From positions 1-64,000 of the forward strand of contig JBEKYM010000006.1 in assembly GCA_049510975.1 (NCBI GenBank): a DNA stretch of 64,000 bases, written 5' to 3'. Made by a program: the position numbers and the translations under genes. Shown piece after piece: positions 8,107 through 16,770 of the stretch. Within the stretch, counting starts at the first letter, position 1. Every line of letters begins with the position of its first letter. The stretch is from JAKACA01 sp049510975. Its GTDB lineage: Bacteria; Actinomycetota; Acidimicrobiia; Acidimicrobiales; Bog-793. The notes beneath the pieces were generated by a model. It did no database searches. It worked only from the letters and a program-made list of their open reading frames with translations, and was not told the origin of the DNA.

Positions 8107-11100
8107 TCATGCCTTGCGGATCGCGGCGCGGCCTTCGCGCCCGTCGCCTCCCGAGATGGGGCTCGAGGCACCGTCGGGTGCGGCAAAGTCGAGCCGGGAA
8201 GCGAGCACCTCACGAGCGATCAACTCGGCGTCGGCTGCAAGGTCGTCGAAGCCTTCCAGGAGGACCTCGACGCGGTCCGACAGCTCGAGGCCGGCCAGCT
8301 TGCGCAGGTCCTGCAGCTGGCGCACGACCTCGCGGACAAGCCCGCGATGCAGGAGGTCGTCGTCGAGCTCGAGGTCGAGGGCCACGGCCAGCCCGCCCTC
8401 GCCGGCAGCGGTGAAGCCCTCCCGCGGCGTCGTGCGCACCTCGACATCGAGGCCGGCGAGCTCGACAGGACCCGAGTCCAGCGTCAGCGTGACGGTGCCG
8501 CCGGTGCCGAGCGTCTCTGCGGCGACGGCGGCCTCGGCCGGCGTCAAAGCAGCGAGTGCGGCCCGGACCTGCTGGCTGGCCGCCCCGAGACGGGGACCGA
8601 GTTGCCTGAAGTTCGGCACGAGCTCGACCCTCAAGGCGTCGCTCAAGGTGTCGCTGACGACGACGTCGTCGACGTTGAGCTCCTCGGCGATGTCGTCCCG
8701 CTGCAGCTCAGGGCTACGAGGGGGGACGACGACGACCGCCCGCCGCAGCGGCTGGCGGACGCGCTGGCCGGCGAGGGCACGAGCGGCCCGACCGAGCGAC
8801 ACGACGTGCCTCGTGAGGACGGCGGAGGCTTCCAGCCCTGGATCGAGCAGGTCCGGCTCGACGGCGGGCCACTTCGCCAGGTGGACCGAGTCGCCGGCGG
8901 CCGATCCGTTCAGCGAACCCCACAGCTCCTCAGCCAGAAACGGGCAGAACGGCGCCATCAGCAAGGCCACCGCCCGCAGCACCTCCAGCAAGGTGGCATG
9001 GGCGGCGAGCACGTCCCGGGCCGAAGTGGTCGGCTCCGTCCGCCAGAACCGCCGCCGGCTCCGCCGCACGAACCAGTTCGAGAGGTCGTCGACGAGGGTA
9101 CCGATGGCCGTCGAGGCTTCGAGGGGGCGATAGTCCTCCATCGATGCGGTCGCTCCGGCGATGGTGGACTGCAGCCGCGAGAGGATCCACCGGTCGATTG
9201 CCGGCCGCTCCGCCGGCGGCGGGATGCCGGTGTCGCCCGGGTCGAAGCCGTTCAGGCCGGCGTAGGTGGCGAAGAAGCTCCACGTGTTCCACAACGTCAC
9301 GAGGACGTCAGCCGTGGAGGCATCGATCATGGCCAGGCTCGTTCGCGTGGACGTCCACGGCGAACCCTGGTGGAACATCCACCACCGCAGCGGATCGGCG
9401 CCGCGTGAGTCGAGGATCGTCCAGGGGTCGATGACGTTGCCGAGGCTCTTCGACATCTTGCGCCCCTCGGCGTCCACGATGTGGCCGAGGGCGAGGACGT
9501 GGCGGTACGGCACTTCGCCATGGACGAGGACGTTGATGGCGAGCAGTGAGTAGAACCAGCCTCGCGTTTGGTCGATGGCCTCGCAGACGAACTCCGCCGG
9601 GATGGCGAAGCGCTCTCGAGAGCCCGGCTCCTGCGGATAGCCCCACTGGGCGGCCGGCATGGAGCCCGAATCGAACCAGGCGTCGATGACGGCCCCCACG
9701 CGGCTCGCCTCCCGGCCGCATTGCGGGCAGGCGAAGGTGACCTCGTCGATCGCCGGCCGGTGCGGGTCGAGGTCGGCAAGATCCGTACCGGCAAGCTCGG
9801 AGAGCTCGGCGAGCGAGGCGACGCAGCGGTGATGGCCCTCGGCGCAGCGCCAGATCGGAAGCGGCGTCCCCCAGTAGCGGTCGCGGGACAGCGCCCAGTC
9901 GACGTTGTTCGCCAGCCACTCGCCGAAACGCCCGTGCTGCACGTGCTCGGGCCGCCACCCGACCGTCTCGTTGGCGGCAATGAGGTCGGCCTTGTGAGCG
10001 GAGGTGGCGACGTACCAGGAGGGCTTGCCCCAGTAGATGAGCGGCGTGGCGCAGCGCCAGCAGTGCGGGTACTGGTGGCGGAACTCCTCGGCGCGAAGGA
10101 GCAGCCCGTCGGCGGCGAGACGCTCGAGGATGGGGGCGTCCGCCTCCCTCACCCCCCGGCCGGCCAACCAGCCGGCAGCGGCCGTGAAGCGCCCGTCGGG
10201 GCCGACCGGGTTGAGGCTCGGCAGGCCGAGGGCTCGGCCGAGCGTCCAGTCGTCGGCTCCGAACGCGGGGGCGATGTGGACGAGCCCGGTGCCGTCGCCG
10301 GCGGTGACGAACCCGGCCGGCACGACGGTCCATCCGGCGGCGCCGGTGTCGGCGGGCACGGCCACGGCGTCGATCGGGCGCCGGTAGGCAAGGCCGGCGA
10401 GGGCGTTGCCGGCAAAGCGAGCCGAAGCCCGTTCGAGCGCACCGTCACCGAAGACGGCGTCGGCCCGTTCGGCCGCTACGACGACGCCGTCGACGACGGC
10501 GTACTCGATGTCGGCACCCACTGCCACGGCCGTGTTCGACGGCAGCGTCCAGGGCGTCGTCGTCCAGATCGCCAGCGCCTTGGCATCGCCAAGTGCCTGC
10601 GGCGCCGGGCTCGCAAGCGGGAAGGCGACGTACGCAGAGGTGTCGGCCACCTCCCGGTAGACCTCGGGCTGGCCGAGCTCGTGGCTGGAGAGCGCCGTGC
10701 CGCACCGGGGGCAGTACGGGACCACTTTGACGTCCTCGAAGAGCAGACCGCGCTCGAAGAGCTGAGCGAGGTGCCACCAGACGGACTGGATGTAGGCGGG
10801 CGACATCGTCCAGTAGGCATCGTCGGTGTCGACGAAGAAGCCGATCCGCTCCGTGAGGACCTTCCAGTCCTCCACGTACTCGACGACGGACTGCCGGCAG
10901 CGCTCGACGAAGGCGGCCACGCCGTACTCCTCGATCTGGTCCTTGCCCGAGAAGCCCAGCTCGCGTTCCACCTGCACTTCGACGGGAAGGCCGTGAGTGT
11001 CCCAGCCGCCGCGTCGCAGCACGCGAAAGCCTCGCATCGTGAAGAACCGGCAGAAGAGGTCTTTGTAGACGCGGGCCCACACGTGATGGAGGCCCGGTTT

Positions 11101-11271
11101 GCCGTTGGCGGTGGGCGGACCCTCGTAGAAGACGACCGCCGGCGCGCCCGGGCGGTTCATCGAGGCCTCGAACACGCCGTCGCGCCGCCAGAGATCGAGC
11201 ACTCCGCGCTCGAGGGCTGCAAAGTCAGGAGGCAGTGGAGGCTGACGGAACGGCGCCGGCGATCGACTCAC
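8107..11271 (-). CDS. ileS: isoleucyl-tRNA synthetase, IleRS2-like, with GXHH in place of HXGH
   Basis: 1054 aa, class I synthetase that charges tRNA-Ile. The KMSKS loop is intact (GRKMSKSLGNVID, about residue 603). The large CP1 editing insert and the zinc-type cysteine pairs (CPRCGTALSSHELG; CPQCGREA) are visible, as are the anticodon-binding and long C-terminal regions typical of the longer type 2 enzymes. The HIGH motif is altered: residues 60-63 read G-L-H-H (KPGLHHVWARV), the inverted GXHH signature described in some IleRS2 enzymes strongly resistant to mupirocin. The start is GTG at 11271 with a weak AAAGGA upstream. No T-box motif was found in the roughly 100 nt leader. Confidence 0.95.
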   Translation of the reverse strand: MSRSPAPFRQPPLPPDFAALERGVLDLWRRDGVFEASMNRPGAPAVVFYEGPPTANGKPGLHHVWARVYKDLFCRFFTMRGFRVLRRGGWDTHGLPVEVQVERELGFSGKDQIEEYGVAAFVERCRQSVVEYVEDWKVLTERIGFFVDTDDAYWTMSPAYIQSVWWHLAQLFERGLLFEDVKVVPYCPRCGTALSSHELGQPEVYREVADTSAYVAFPLASPAPQALGDAKALAIWTTTPWTLPSNTAVAVGADIEYAVVDGVVVAAERADAVFGDGALERASARFAGNALAGLAYRRPIDAVAVPADTGAAGWTVVPAGFVTAGDGTGLVHIAPAFGADDWTLGRALGLPSLNPVGPDGRFTAAAGWLAGRGVREADAPILERLAADGLLLRAEEFRHQYPHCWRCATPLIYWGKPSWYVATSAHKADLIAANETVGWRPEHVQHGRFGEWLANNVDWALSRDRYWGTPLPIWRCAEGHHRCVASLAELSELAGTDLADLDPHRPAIDEVTFACPQCGREASRVGAVIDAWFDSGSMPAAQWGYPQEPGSRERFAIPAEFVCEAIDQTRGWFYSLLAINVLVHGEVPYRHVLALGHIVDAEGRKMSKSLGNVIDPWTILDSRGADPLRWWMFHQGSPWTSTRTSLAMIDASTADVLVTLWNTWSFFATYAGLNGFDPGDTGIPPPAERPAIDRWILSRLQSTIAGATASMEDYRPLEASTAIGTLVDDLSNWFVRRSRRRFWRTEPTTSARDVLAAHATLLEVLRAVALLMAPFCPFLAEELWGSLNGSAAGDSVHLAKWPAVEPDLLDPGLEASAVLTRHVVSLGRAARALAGQRVRQPLRRAVVVVPPRSPELQRDDIAEELNVDDVVVSDTLSDALRVELVPNFRQLGPRLGAASQQVRAALAALTPAEAAVAAETLGTGGTVTLTLDSGPVELAGLDVEVRTTPREGFTAAGEGGLAVALDLELDDDLLHRGLVREVVRQLQDLRKLAGLELSDRVEVLLEGFDDLAADAELIAREVLASRLDFAAPDGASSPISGGDGREGRAAIRKA

Positions 11272-11370
11272 GGCCTCAGGGTGTCCTTTCGAAACGCATC
11301 TCGAGATCGGCCCACGTCCTTCGCGCGTCCGGAACGGCGGACGCTACCGGAGCAGCCGCCCACAACGGAA

Positions 11371-11394
11371 AAGCGGGGCCCGGAGGCCCCGCTT
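11371..11394 (-). terminator. intrinsic terminator of the surface-protein gene
   Basis: Perfect 10-bp inverted repeat: arms AAGCGGGGCC and GGCCCCGCTT with a 4-nt loop. Read on the minus strand it is followed by TTCC after the CTT end, giving a short T-tract. It lies 27 bp beyond the stop of the gene at 11421-11969 and about 100 bp before the ileS start, so it separates the two transcription units. Confidence 0.85.
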
Positions 11395-11420
11395 CCCGAA
11401 GTTCTTCTCAGCAGAGATCG

Positions 11421-11969
11421 CTAGGTATTGCTTCGGAACCGGCGGCGGCGGCCGAACTCGATCAGCCCGAGGCCGGCGACTCCGGCGGCACCTGCCAGCA
11501 CCCAGTAGAACTGGCTGGCCCATGGCTCACCGGTGGGGCTCGTCGGCACGGTGGAGCCCGACGTGATGAGGATCGACGTCGAGGTGGTCAGCGTCTGCCC
11601 GTTCGCACCCTTGCCGGTCGCCGTGATCACACACGTCGTGCCGGGAACCGCATTGGTGGGGATGGTGATCGTCGTGGTGAAGTCACCCTGCGAGTTGGCC
11701 GTGACCGTGATGGTCTCGAGCCCGCAGATATTGATGGTGACAGTTGCACCAGGGGCGTAACCATGCCCGCTCAAGGTGACCGTGCCTCCGGGAGGCGCCG
11801 AGCCTGAGCTCGTCGTCAGACCTCCACAAGCAGGTCCCGGGTACCCGCAGGACGACGAGGTTCGATGGGTCTGCGCAAGCGCAGTACCGCCAGTGAAGGC
11901 AACCGTCATCGACCCGACGATGAGAAACAACCCCCCCATCGCCAGTAGCAGTTTTCGCATCCGCGCCAC
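11421..11969 (-). CDS. secreted, membrane-anchored beta-sandwich protein
   Basis: 182 aa from GTG at 11969, chosen because GGAGGG sits 5 nt upstream; ATG at 11960 and 12014 are alternatives. The N-terminus has a signal peptide (MRKLLLAMGGLFLIVGSM, cleavage near ALAQT). The mature part has a TIG/Ig-like pattern, PPGGTVTLSGHGYAPGATVT, with a probable disulfide (CGYPGPAC and later Cys). The C-terminus is a hydrophobic helix (YWVLAGAAGVAGLGLIEF) and a basic tail RRRRFRS. This resembles a sortase-type sorting signal but no LPXTG is present (SPTGEPW at that position), so it is more likely a simple membrane anchor. Function unknown. Confidence 0.75.
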   Translation of the reverse strand: MARMRKLLLAMGGLFLIVGSMTVAFTGGTALAQTHRTSSSCGYPGPACGGLTTSSGSAPPGGTVTLSGHGYAPGATVTINICGLETITVTANSQGDFTTTITIPTNAVPGTTCVITATGKGANGQTLTTSTSILITSGSTVPTSPTGEPWASQFYWVLAGAAGVAGLGLIEFGRRRRFRSNT

Positions 11970-12018
11970 GATTGCCCTCCCTCTTGGCAACGCCCGACGA
12001 CGTCGTCTGATCAATCAC

Positions 12019-12045
12019 AATATATGAGGGCTGATGAAGTGCCAA
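12019..12045 (-). promoter_or_regulatory. candidate promoter for the surface-protein gene
   Basis: Minus-strand TTGGCA (12040-12045) and TATATT (12019-12024) resemble -35 and -10 boxes; the spacer is 15 nt, shorter than ideal. The stretch is markedly more AT-rich than its surroundings. It lies about 50 bp upstream of the GTG at 11969. Confidence 0.35.
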
Positions 12046-12205
12046 CTACTGCATCTCTATCACTTGTCCCTCGCATGGCTTGCAGCCACTCTGAGGAGCC
12101 TACCCCAAACGCCCTCAAAGGGAAACTGCAAATGAGACATGCTCATTCTGCCAGTTCAGGAGCCTGATCCGCAAGCCCGCCCGTCAGCGACCATGATAGG
12201 GCGCT

Positions 12206-14659
12206 GTGGACCCGCCTCCGCCGACCGATGACGGTGATTCGCCCGTCTCGGCCCAGGTCACGCCGATCCGCGACGGCGTGCAGGAGTCGAGACGCCACAT
12301 GGGCACAAGAGCGGACCAGGGGCGTCTCAGGGCAACCACAGGTGTCACGGCCCTGCTCTGCGTCACCGCCGGCATCGCCACGGCTTTGGCTCCGGGCGCG
12401 CCGACTCAGATCCATCCCCTCGACATCGCCCTGAAGGTCCTGCTGGCAGTCGCCTGCGTGCTGGCCGGCCGCTTCACGCCGTGGCCTTTCGTCGCCCTTG
12501 CCGCCGTCGTCGCCACCGTGGGCTCATACCGATCGCCCGCCGCTCTCGTGACCGTGGCGGTGTTCGGGATCGCCATGTTCGGCTGGCAGGCCGCCAGCAG
12601 GAGCCGGCGGTACCGTCCAGCTCTCCCCGACCGGCTTCCGGCGCCGGCGGAGGAGTCGATACCACGCATCGTCCTGGAGCCGCCCGTCGCCGACGAGCTC
12701 GCCGGCGCCGGGCGCCCGAGAACCCGCCGCCGGACCCCCGGCCGGCTCGGGACCAGCTGGCTGCCGGTCCTCCGGGCGGCCGCCTGTGGAACCCTGGTCG
12801 GCGTCGACGTCCGATCGTCGTGGCCGCGCGTGAGCCTGGCTCCCTCCCTCGTGGCGGCCGTGAGCATCCTGCTCATCCTCGTGCCGGCGGTCGTCGCCTG
12901 CCCGCGGCCGCTCCGACGACAGGTGCTCAGATGGAGCGGCCTCGTCGCCCTCGCCGGCCTCCTGCTCGTGCTCGTCGCCGGCATCACTGGCTACGAGGCT
13001 CGCTCACCGCTGCGCACGGCGCTCGACTCGGCCCGCAGCGGGCTCGTGGCGGCCGAACACGGCGACCAGGCCGCCGCCATCGCCGACTTTCGCAAGTCGT
13101 CGTCCGCCTTCCAGTCGGCCGAGAACGATCTCGCCTGGACACGTGCCGGCGAAGTCGTCCCGATCGTCTCCCAGCAGGTCCGGGCGGTACGCGTGGCCAC
13201 CTCGATCGGTGAGTCGCTCGCACGTGCCGGGCTGAAGACGGCCTCGACGGCGAGCGTGAGCGACCTGAAGCTCGTCGACGGTGCCTTCCCGATCGCCCGT
13301 CTGGAGCAGTTCCAGCCCGTCTTCGCGCAGGACCTGAGCGTCCTGCGCACGGTCGGCACGGAAACCTCCTCGTTCTCGTCCCCCTGGCTCGTCTCCGCCC
13401 TGCGCAGCCGGCTCGAGGCGGTCAACTCCCGAGTGCAGCGAGCGACCCACGACGCCCAGATCGGCCTGCTCGCAACGAAGGAGGTCCCCGGCATCCTCGG
13501 GGCCGACGGGCTGAGGACCTACCTCGTGCTCGTGGAGAACCCGGCGGAGAGTCGCGGCAGCGGCGGTGTCATCGGCGATTACGCCGAGATCACGGCCGAT
13601 GCCGGGCACCTCCATCTCGTGAAGGTGGGCTCGGTGGGAAACCTCAACCGCGACGGTGTCAAGCCGAAGCTTCGAACGCTGCCAGACCTCCCCGACTTCG
13701 TCGACCGCTACGGCGCCTATTACCCGCAGGACCACTGGGAGAACATCTCGATGTCGCCAGACTTCCCGACGGTTGCCGAGGTCGTCGAGGACCTCTACCC
13801 GCAGTCCGGCGGAGTCCAGCTCAACGGCGTGATCAGCGTGGACCCGGTGGCGATGGCGGGGTTTCTCAAGATGGTCGGACCGGTGACCTCGAAGGGGCTC
13901 GACGTCGAGGTCACCCAAGCCAACGTCGTCAGCTTCCTCGCCCACGACGAGTTCGTTCGGTTCCCCGACAACAGCTTGCGGGTGCAATTCGTCGAAGGCC
14001 TGCTGAAAAAGGTCTGGCACGAGCTCACGTCCCGTCCGCTGCCGGCGGTGCCGAAGCTCGTGAAGGATCTCGAGCCGGCGGTGAAGGGCGGCCATCTGCT
14101 CATGTACAGCGCCTCGAGCGGGGCCGAGTCCTTCTTCGATCAGATCCACGTCTCCGGTGCCATGCCGCCGGTCGACGGCGACTTCGTCGGAGTCGTGACC
14201 CAGAACAGCGCCGGCAACAAGATCGACTGGTACCTGCGGCGGACGATCGACTACGACGCCACGCTCAACCTGCAGTGGCACACGATCACGGCCACGCTCA
14301 CGGTCAAGCTCCACAACACCGCTCCCACCTCGGGTCAGCCGGCCGTCGTGATCGACGGGGCTGCCGGCGTCAACACCGCTCCAGGCGAGAGCCTCACCTG
14401 GGTGAACCTGTACACGCCCTGGCAGCTTTCCGGGACGGCGACGCTGAACGGTCACCCGCTCATGATGGAGAGCCAGTACGAGCTGGGCCGGCAGGTGTAC
14501 TCGGCAATCATCGGGATTCCCTCGGGCGCCACCGACGTCGTGACCGTGCATCTCACGGGCAGCTGGCCGGCTTCGTTGTCGCACTACGAGCTCAGCTGGT
14601 ACCACCAGCCGGTGCTGTTCAAGGACGTCATCTCTTCGAAGGTGAGCGTGATCGGCTGA
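12206..14659 (+). CDS. DUF4012 domain membrane protein
   Basis: 817 aa from GTG at 12206; ATG at 12299 is an alternative start. The N-terminal 250 residues contain several hydrophobic segments (for example VLLAVACVLAG, VSILLILVPAVVAC, LVALAGLLLVLVAGITGY), after which the protein continues as a large extracytoplasmic part. The DUF4012 core is recognisable by TYLVLVENPAESRGSGGVIG and the Asn/Gly-rich strands after it. DUF4012 proteins are widespread in actinobacteria and often found near cell-surface polysaccharide genes; their biochemical role is not established. It stands alone, upstream of two tRNA genes. Confidence 0.85.
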   Translation: MDPPPPTDDGDSPVSAQVTPIRDGVQESRRHMGTRADQGRLRATTGVTALLCVTAGIATALAPGAPTQIHPLDIALKVLLAVACVLAGRFTPWPFVALAAVVATVGSYRSPAALVTVAVFGIAMFGWQAASRSRRYRPALPDRLPAPAEESIPRIVLEPPVADELAGAGRPRTRRRTPGRLGTSWLPVLRAAACGTLVGVDVRSSWPRVSLAPSLVAAVSILLILVPAVVACPRPLRRQVLRWSGLVALAGLLLVLVAGITGYEARSPLRTALDSARSGLVAAEHGDQAAAIADFRKSSSAFQSAENDLAWTRAGEVVPIVSQQVRAVRVATSIGESLARAGLKTASTASVSDLKLVDGAFPIARLEQFQPVFAQDLSVLRTVGTETSSFSSPWLVSALRSRLEAVNSRVQRATHDAQIGLLATKEVPGILGADGLRTYLVLVENPAESRGSGGVIGDYAEITADAGHLHLVKVGSVGNLNRDGVKPKLRTLPDLPDFVDRYGAYYPQDHWENISMSPDFPTVAEVVEDLYPQSGGVQLNGVISVDPVAMAGFLKMVGPVTSKGLDVEVTQANVVSFLAHDEFVRFPDNSLRVQFVEGLLKKVWHELTSRPLPAVPKLVKDLEPAVKGGHLLMYSASSGAESFFDQIHVSGAMPPVDGDFVGVVTQNSAGNKIDWYLRRTIDYDATLNLQWHTITATLTVKLHNTAPTSGQPAVVIDGAAGVNTAPGESLTWVNLYTPWQLSGTATLNGHPLMMESQYELGRQVYSAIIGIPSGATDVVTVHLTGSWPASLSHYELSWYHQPVLFKDVISSKVSVIG

Positions 14660-14816
14660 GCCCGCCCGCTCCGGCAGCGTCCCGGGCGCCTCGGCGATCG
14701 CTGCGCCGGCCGGGCCGACGGGGGCGGATCGCGTCCCGCCTAGGATCGCCTAGTGTTTGCGGGTCGCGCCCGGCAGGTGCGACTGCGGATCGGGATCGAG
14801 TCCTGATCCGGACTCT

Positions 14817-14891
14817 GGACCTGTGGTGCAGCTCGGAGTGCACGCCGGCCTGTCAAGCCGGAGGTCGCGGGTTCAAATCCCGTCAGGTCCG
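14817..14891 (+). tRNA. tRNA-Asp (GTC)
   Basis: Cloverleaf: acceptor GGACCTG pairs with CAGGTCC, discriminator G at 14891; anticodon stem CCGGC/GCCGG with loop CTGTCAA, anticodon GTC; T-loop GTTCAAATC. The 3' CCA is not encoded. Confidence 0.97.
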
Positions 14892-14939
14892 CTCGCCGAG
14901 TGGTTCGACCAACTTCGGCGACTCGTGGTCCGCCACGGG

Positions 14940-15012
14940 GGTCGGGTAGCTCAGTTGGTAGAGCGCGCGCCTGAAAAGCGCGAGGTCACCGGATCGATGC
15001 CGGTCCCGACCA
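14940..15012 (+). tRNA. tRNA-Phe (GAA)
   Basis: Cloverleaf: acceptor GGTCGGG pairs with CCCGACC, discriminator A at 15012; D-arm GCTCAGTTGGTAGAGC; anticodon loop CTGAAAA with GAA; T-loop ATCGATGCC. It lies 48 bp after tRNA-Asp, so the two are probably one transcript. Confidence 0.97.
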
Positions 15013-15135
15013 CTCAAGCAGTCACCGCACATGGCTCGCCGCTGACGCCGCTCGACGTGGGGAACCCGAGCGTCTCGTCAAGGCGTCGTTGTAAGGCCAG
15101 CCGCTCCGTCTCGGCACGCAGGGCGAGGTCGGCGG

Positions 15136-15768
15136 TTAGTCGCGCACGGCCCGACCGATGATGTGGAGCGCCGCTGGCGCCGACAGGAAGCTCGGCTTGA
15201 AATCGAATTGGCGACTGCTCTCGATGCCGAATCCGCTTGCCGCGATGGCCGTCGCTGTGTCGCGGTTCGGGTGGCACCCTCCAAGGAGGCGCGACCAGAT
15301 CCAGTCGACCCGGTCCTGGAGGCGAGCCGATCGCGGGTCGCTCGATCGGATGTGCTCGTAAAACCGAAGCTCCCCGCCCAGTCGTACGACCCTCCGAATC
15401 TCTGCGAGCGCTCGCGCCTGGTCGGGAACCGAGCACAGCACGAGGGAGGTGACAGCTGCGTCGAAGGTTCCGTCGTCGGCAGGCAGGCGCTCGGCGGTGC
15501 CGTCGACAACCCGAGTCGGGATGCGAGCACCGGCCGCTGCCCTGGCGGCGATGACACGCATGTGGGCCTCAGGCTCGACGGCCAGCACTTCGGTCACGCC
15601 ACTCGGGTAGTGCTCGAAGTTGAGTCCGGTGCCGGCTCCGACCTCGATCACTCGACCGGAGAGGCCGGCGAGCAGTTCAGCGCGATGCTCGGCCACGCCT
15701 CCCTGCTCGGCGACCGCGGCCATCCGGGCATAGAGCCGTGCGAACAGCGGATGATGCACGTCGGCCAT
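15136..15768 (-). CDS. class I SAM-dependent methyltransferase (UbiE/METTL7-like)
   Basis: 210 aa from the ATG at 15768; a GTG two codons upstream is possible. SAM motif I is VIEVGAGTGLNFEHYP. The acidic end of beta-2 is VEPEAHM, motif II region FDAAVTSLVLCSVPD, and motif III LGGELRFYEHI. The tail GHC-like pattern (GCHPNRDTATAIAASGF) is typical of Methyltransf_11 proteins in the METTL7/UbiE-like set. It is 67 bp downstream of a CsoR/CstR-like regulator on the same strand, so it is probably under that regulator. The methyl acceptor is unknown; a thiol, metalloid or small lipid would fit the context (inference). Confidence 0.85.
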   Translation of the reverse strand: MADVHHPLFARLYARMAAVAEQGGVAEHRAELLAGLSGRVIEVGAGTGLNFEHYPSGVTEVLAVEPEAHMRVIAARAAAGARIPTRVVDGTAERLPADDGTFDAAVTSLVLCSVPDQARALAEIRRVVRLGGELRFYEHIRSSDPRSARLQDRVDWIWSRLLGGCHPNRDTATAIAASGFGIESSRQFDFKPSFLSAPAALHIIGRAVRD

Positions 15769-15835
15769 GGCCACAGCCTGCCAACCTGTCGCTCGGCTGT
15801 CGACCCGATCGGCTCGTTCGTCGACCGGTTTTCCG

Positions 15836-16105
15836 TCAGGCGAGTTTCATGAACATGCGCTCGACTGCGGCGATGGGATAGCCATCTGCTTCGGCTTCCT
15901 CAGGGTGTTCGACGCAGTACGTCAGCCCGGCGGCGACGAGTCGGAACCCTGCCTGCTCCAGCGCCTTGGTGGCAGCCGACATCTGCGACACAACGTCGCG
16001 ACACTCTCGACCTTGGTCCAGCATGCGCTCGATGCCCTCGAGCTGGCCGACGACACGATGGAGCCGCTTGCGGACGTCCCCGACGACTTCTTCCGGCAGC
16101 TGCAT
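15836..16105 (-). CDS. CsoR/FrmR-family metal- or persulfide-sensing repressor
   Basis: 89 aa from ATG at 16105, chosen because GGAGAGG precedes it closely and the length then fits the family (85-100 aa); an ATG at 16162 would add 19 residues. The all-helical DUF156 core reads RKRLHRVVGQLEGIERMLDQ. Of the copper-site residues, the first Cys (GRECRDVVSQ) and the second Cys (LTYCVEHP) are present, but the His four residues before the second Cys in copper CsoR is Gly here. Two Cys without that His is the pattern of CstR persulfide sensors, so copper sensing is doubtful. It likely controls itself and the methyltransferase downstream. Confidence 0.85.
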   Translation of the reverse strand: MQLPEEVVGDVRKRLHRVVGQLEGIERMLDQGRECRDVVSQMSAATKALEQAGFRLVAAGLTYCVEHPEEAEADGYPIAAVERMFMKLA

Positions 16106-16157
16106 CGCCTCTCCTCGAACTCGGAGATCCGGTGTCCCACCAGGCACTCCACCGGCG

Positions 16158-16178
16158 ATCATATACCCCCGGACGTAT
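16158..16178 (-). promoter_or_regulatory. likely operator and -10 box of the CsoR/CstR-like operon
   Basis: ATACCCCCGGACGTAT (16163-16178) is an ATAC-N8-GTAT inverted repeat with a C-tract, close to CsoR/CstR-type operators. It abuts a minus-strand TATGAT (16158-16163) that would serve as the -10 box, about 50 bp upstream of the regulator's start. Repressor binding would therefore cover the promoter. Confidence 0.5.
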
Positions 16179-16371
16179 CATCGGGTCGTTTCCTACACTC
16201 TCAAAGGAGGGCCCGGCGCCAGCTAGCGCCGTGGGCGCCGCCGTCGCTGGCTCCGTCGGGTGCGCAGGAGCCGCTGCAACTTTCGGAAAAGAAACCCCAT
16301 CGCGGGCATGCTAGGCCCGGTCCGTCCATGACCTGGTAGGCGGGACCGGAGAGATCGCGACCCGTGGGACA

Positions 16372-16746
16372 ATGGTGAGCGTGATTGCTCTCCTTCTCGC
16401 GCGGATGGGGCCGGGCCGCGGCCATCCGTTCTTCGCGCTGCTCGTCGGCCTGCTCGTCCTCGTGCTCATCGTCCTCGGCATCGTCCTGCTCGTCCGGCTG
16501 CTGCGTTCGCCGAAACACGACACGGCGCCGTACGTCGACCGCTTCCCGCCCACCGCCGGACCGACCCCGACGCAGTTCGACCCCATGTTCGCCGAGCTTC
16601 GGATGCGGTACGCCCGCGGTGAGCTCGGGCGGGACGAATACCTGCAGCGTGCCGCCGACCTCGGCTACGGGCTGCTGGCCGCGAGCACTCCCCCCGGACC
16701 AGGTGGTCCGCCGGCGACGCCGATGACCGGCGTCACACCCGGCTGA
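16372..16746 (+). CDS. small membrane protein with SHOCT domain
   Basis: 124 aa. One strong transmembrane helix at about residues 20-43 (FFALLVGLLVLVLIVLGIVLL) is followed by a polar Pro-rich linker. A SHOCT motif lies at about residues 77-98 (LRMRYARGELGRDEYLQRA), a short helical hairpin found at the C-terminus of many small bacterial membrane proteins. The C-terminal tail is Gly/Pro-rich. The ATG at 16372 is taken as start. Function is not known for the family; oligomerisation is often proposed. Confidence 0.8.
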   Translation: MVSVIALLLARMGPGRGHPFFALLVGLLVLVLIVLGIVLLVRLLRSPKHDTAPYVDRFPPTAGPTPTQFDPMFAELRMRYARGELGRDEYLQRAADLGYGLLAASTPPGPGGPPATPMTGVTPG

Positions 16747-16770
16747 AGCCTCGCCGGTCCTCGCCGGCGG

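Noticed and set aside
11272..11370. T-box riboswitch in the ileS leader
   Set aside because: The leader is only about 100 nt after the upstream terminator and lacks the conserved T-box sequence; only one simple hairpin (CGTCCG/CGGACG) is present.
14817..15012. tRNA genes as an integration (att) site
   Set aside because: No duplicated tRNA 3' end, integrase or mobility gene was found in the window.
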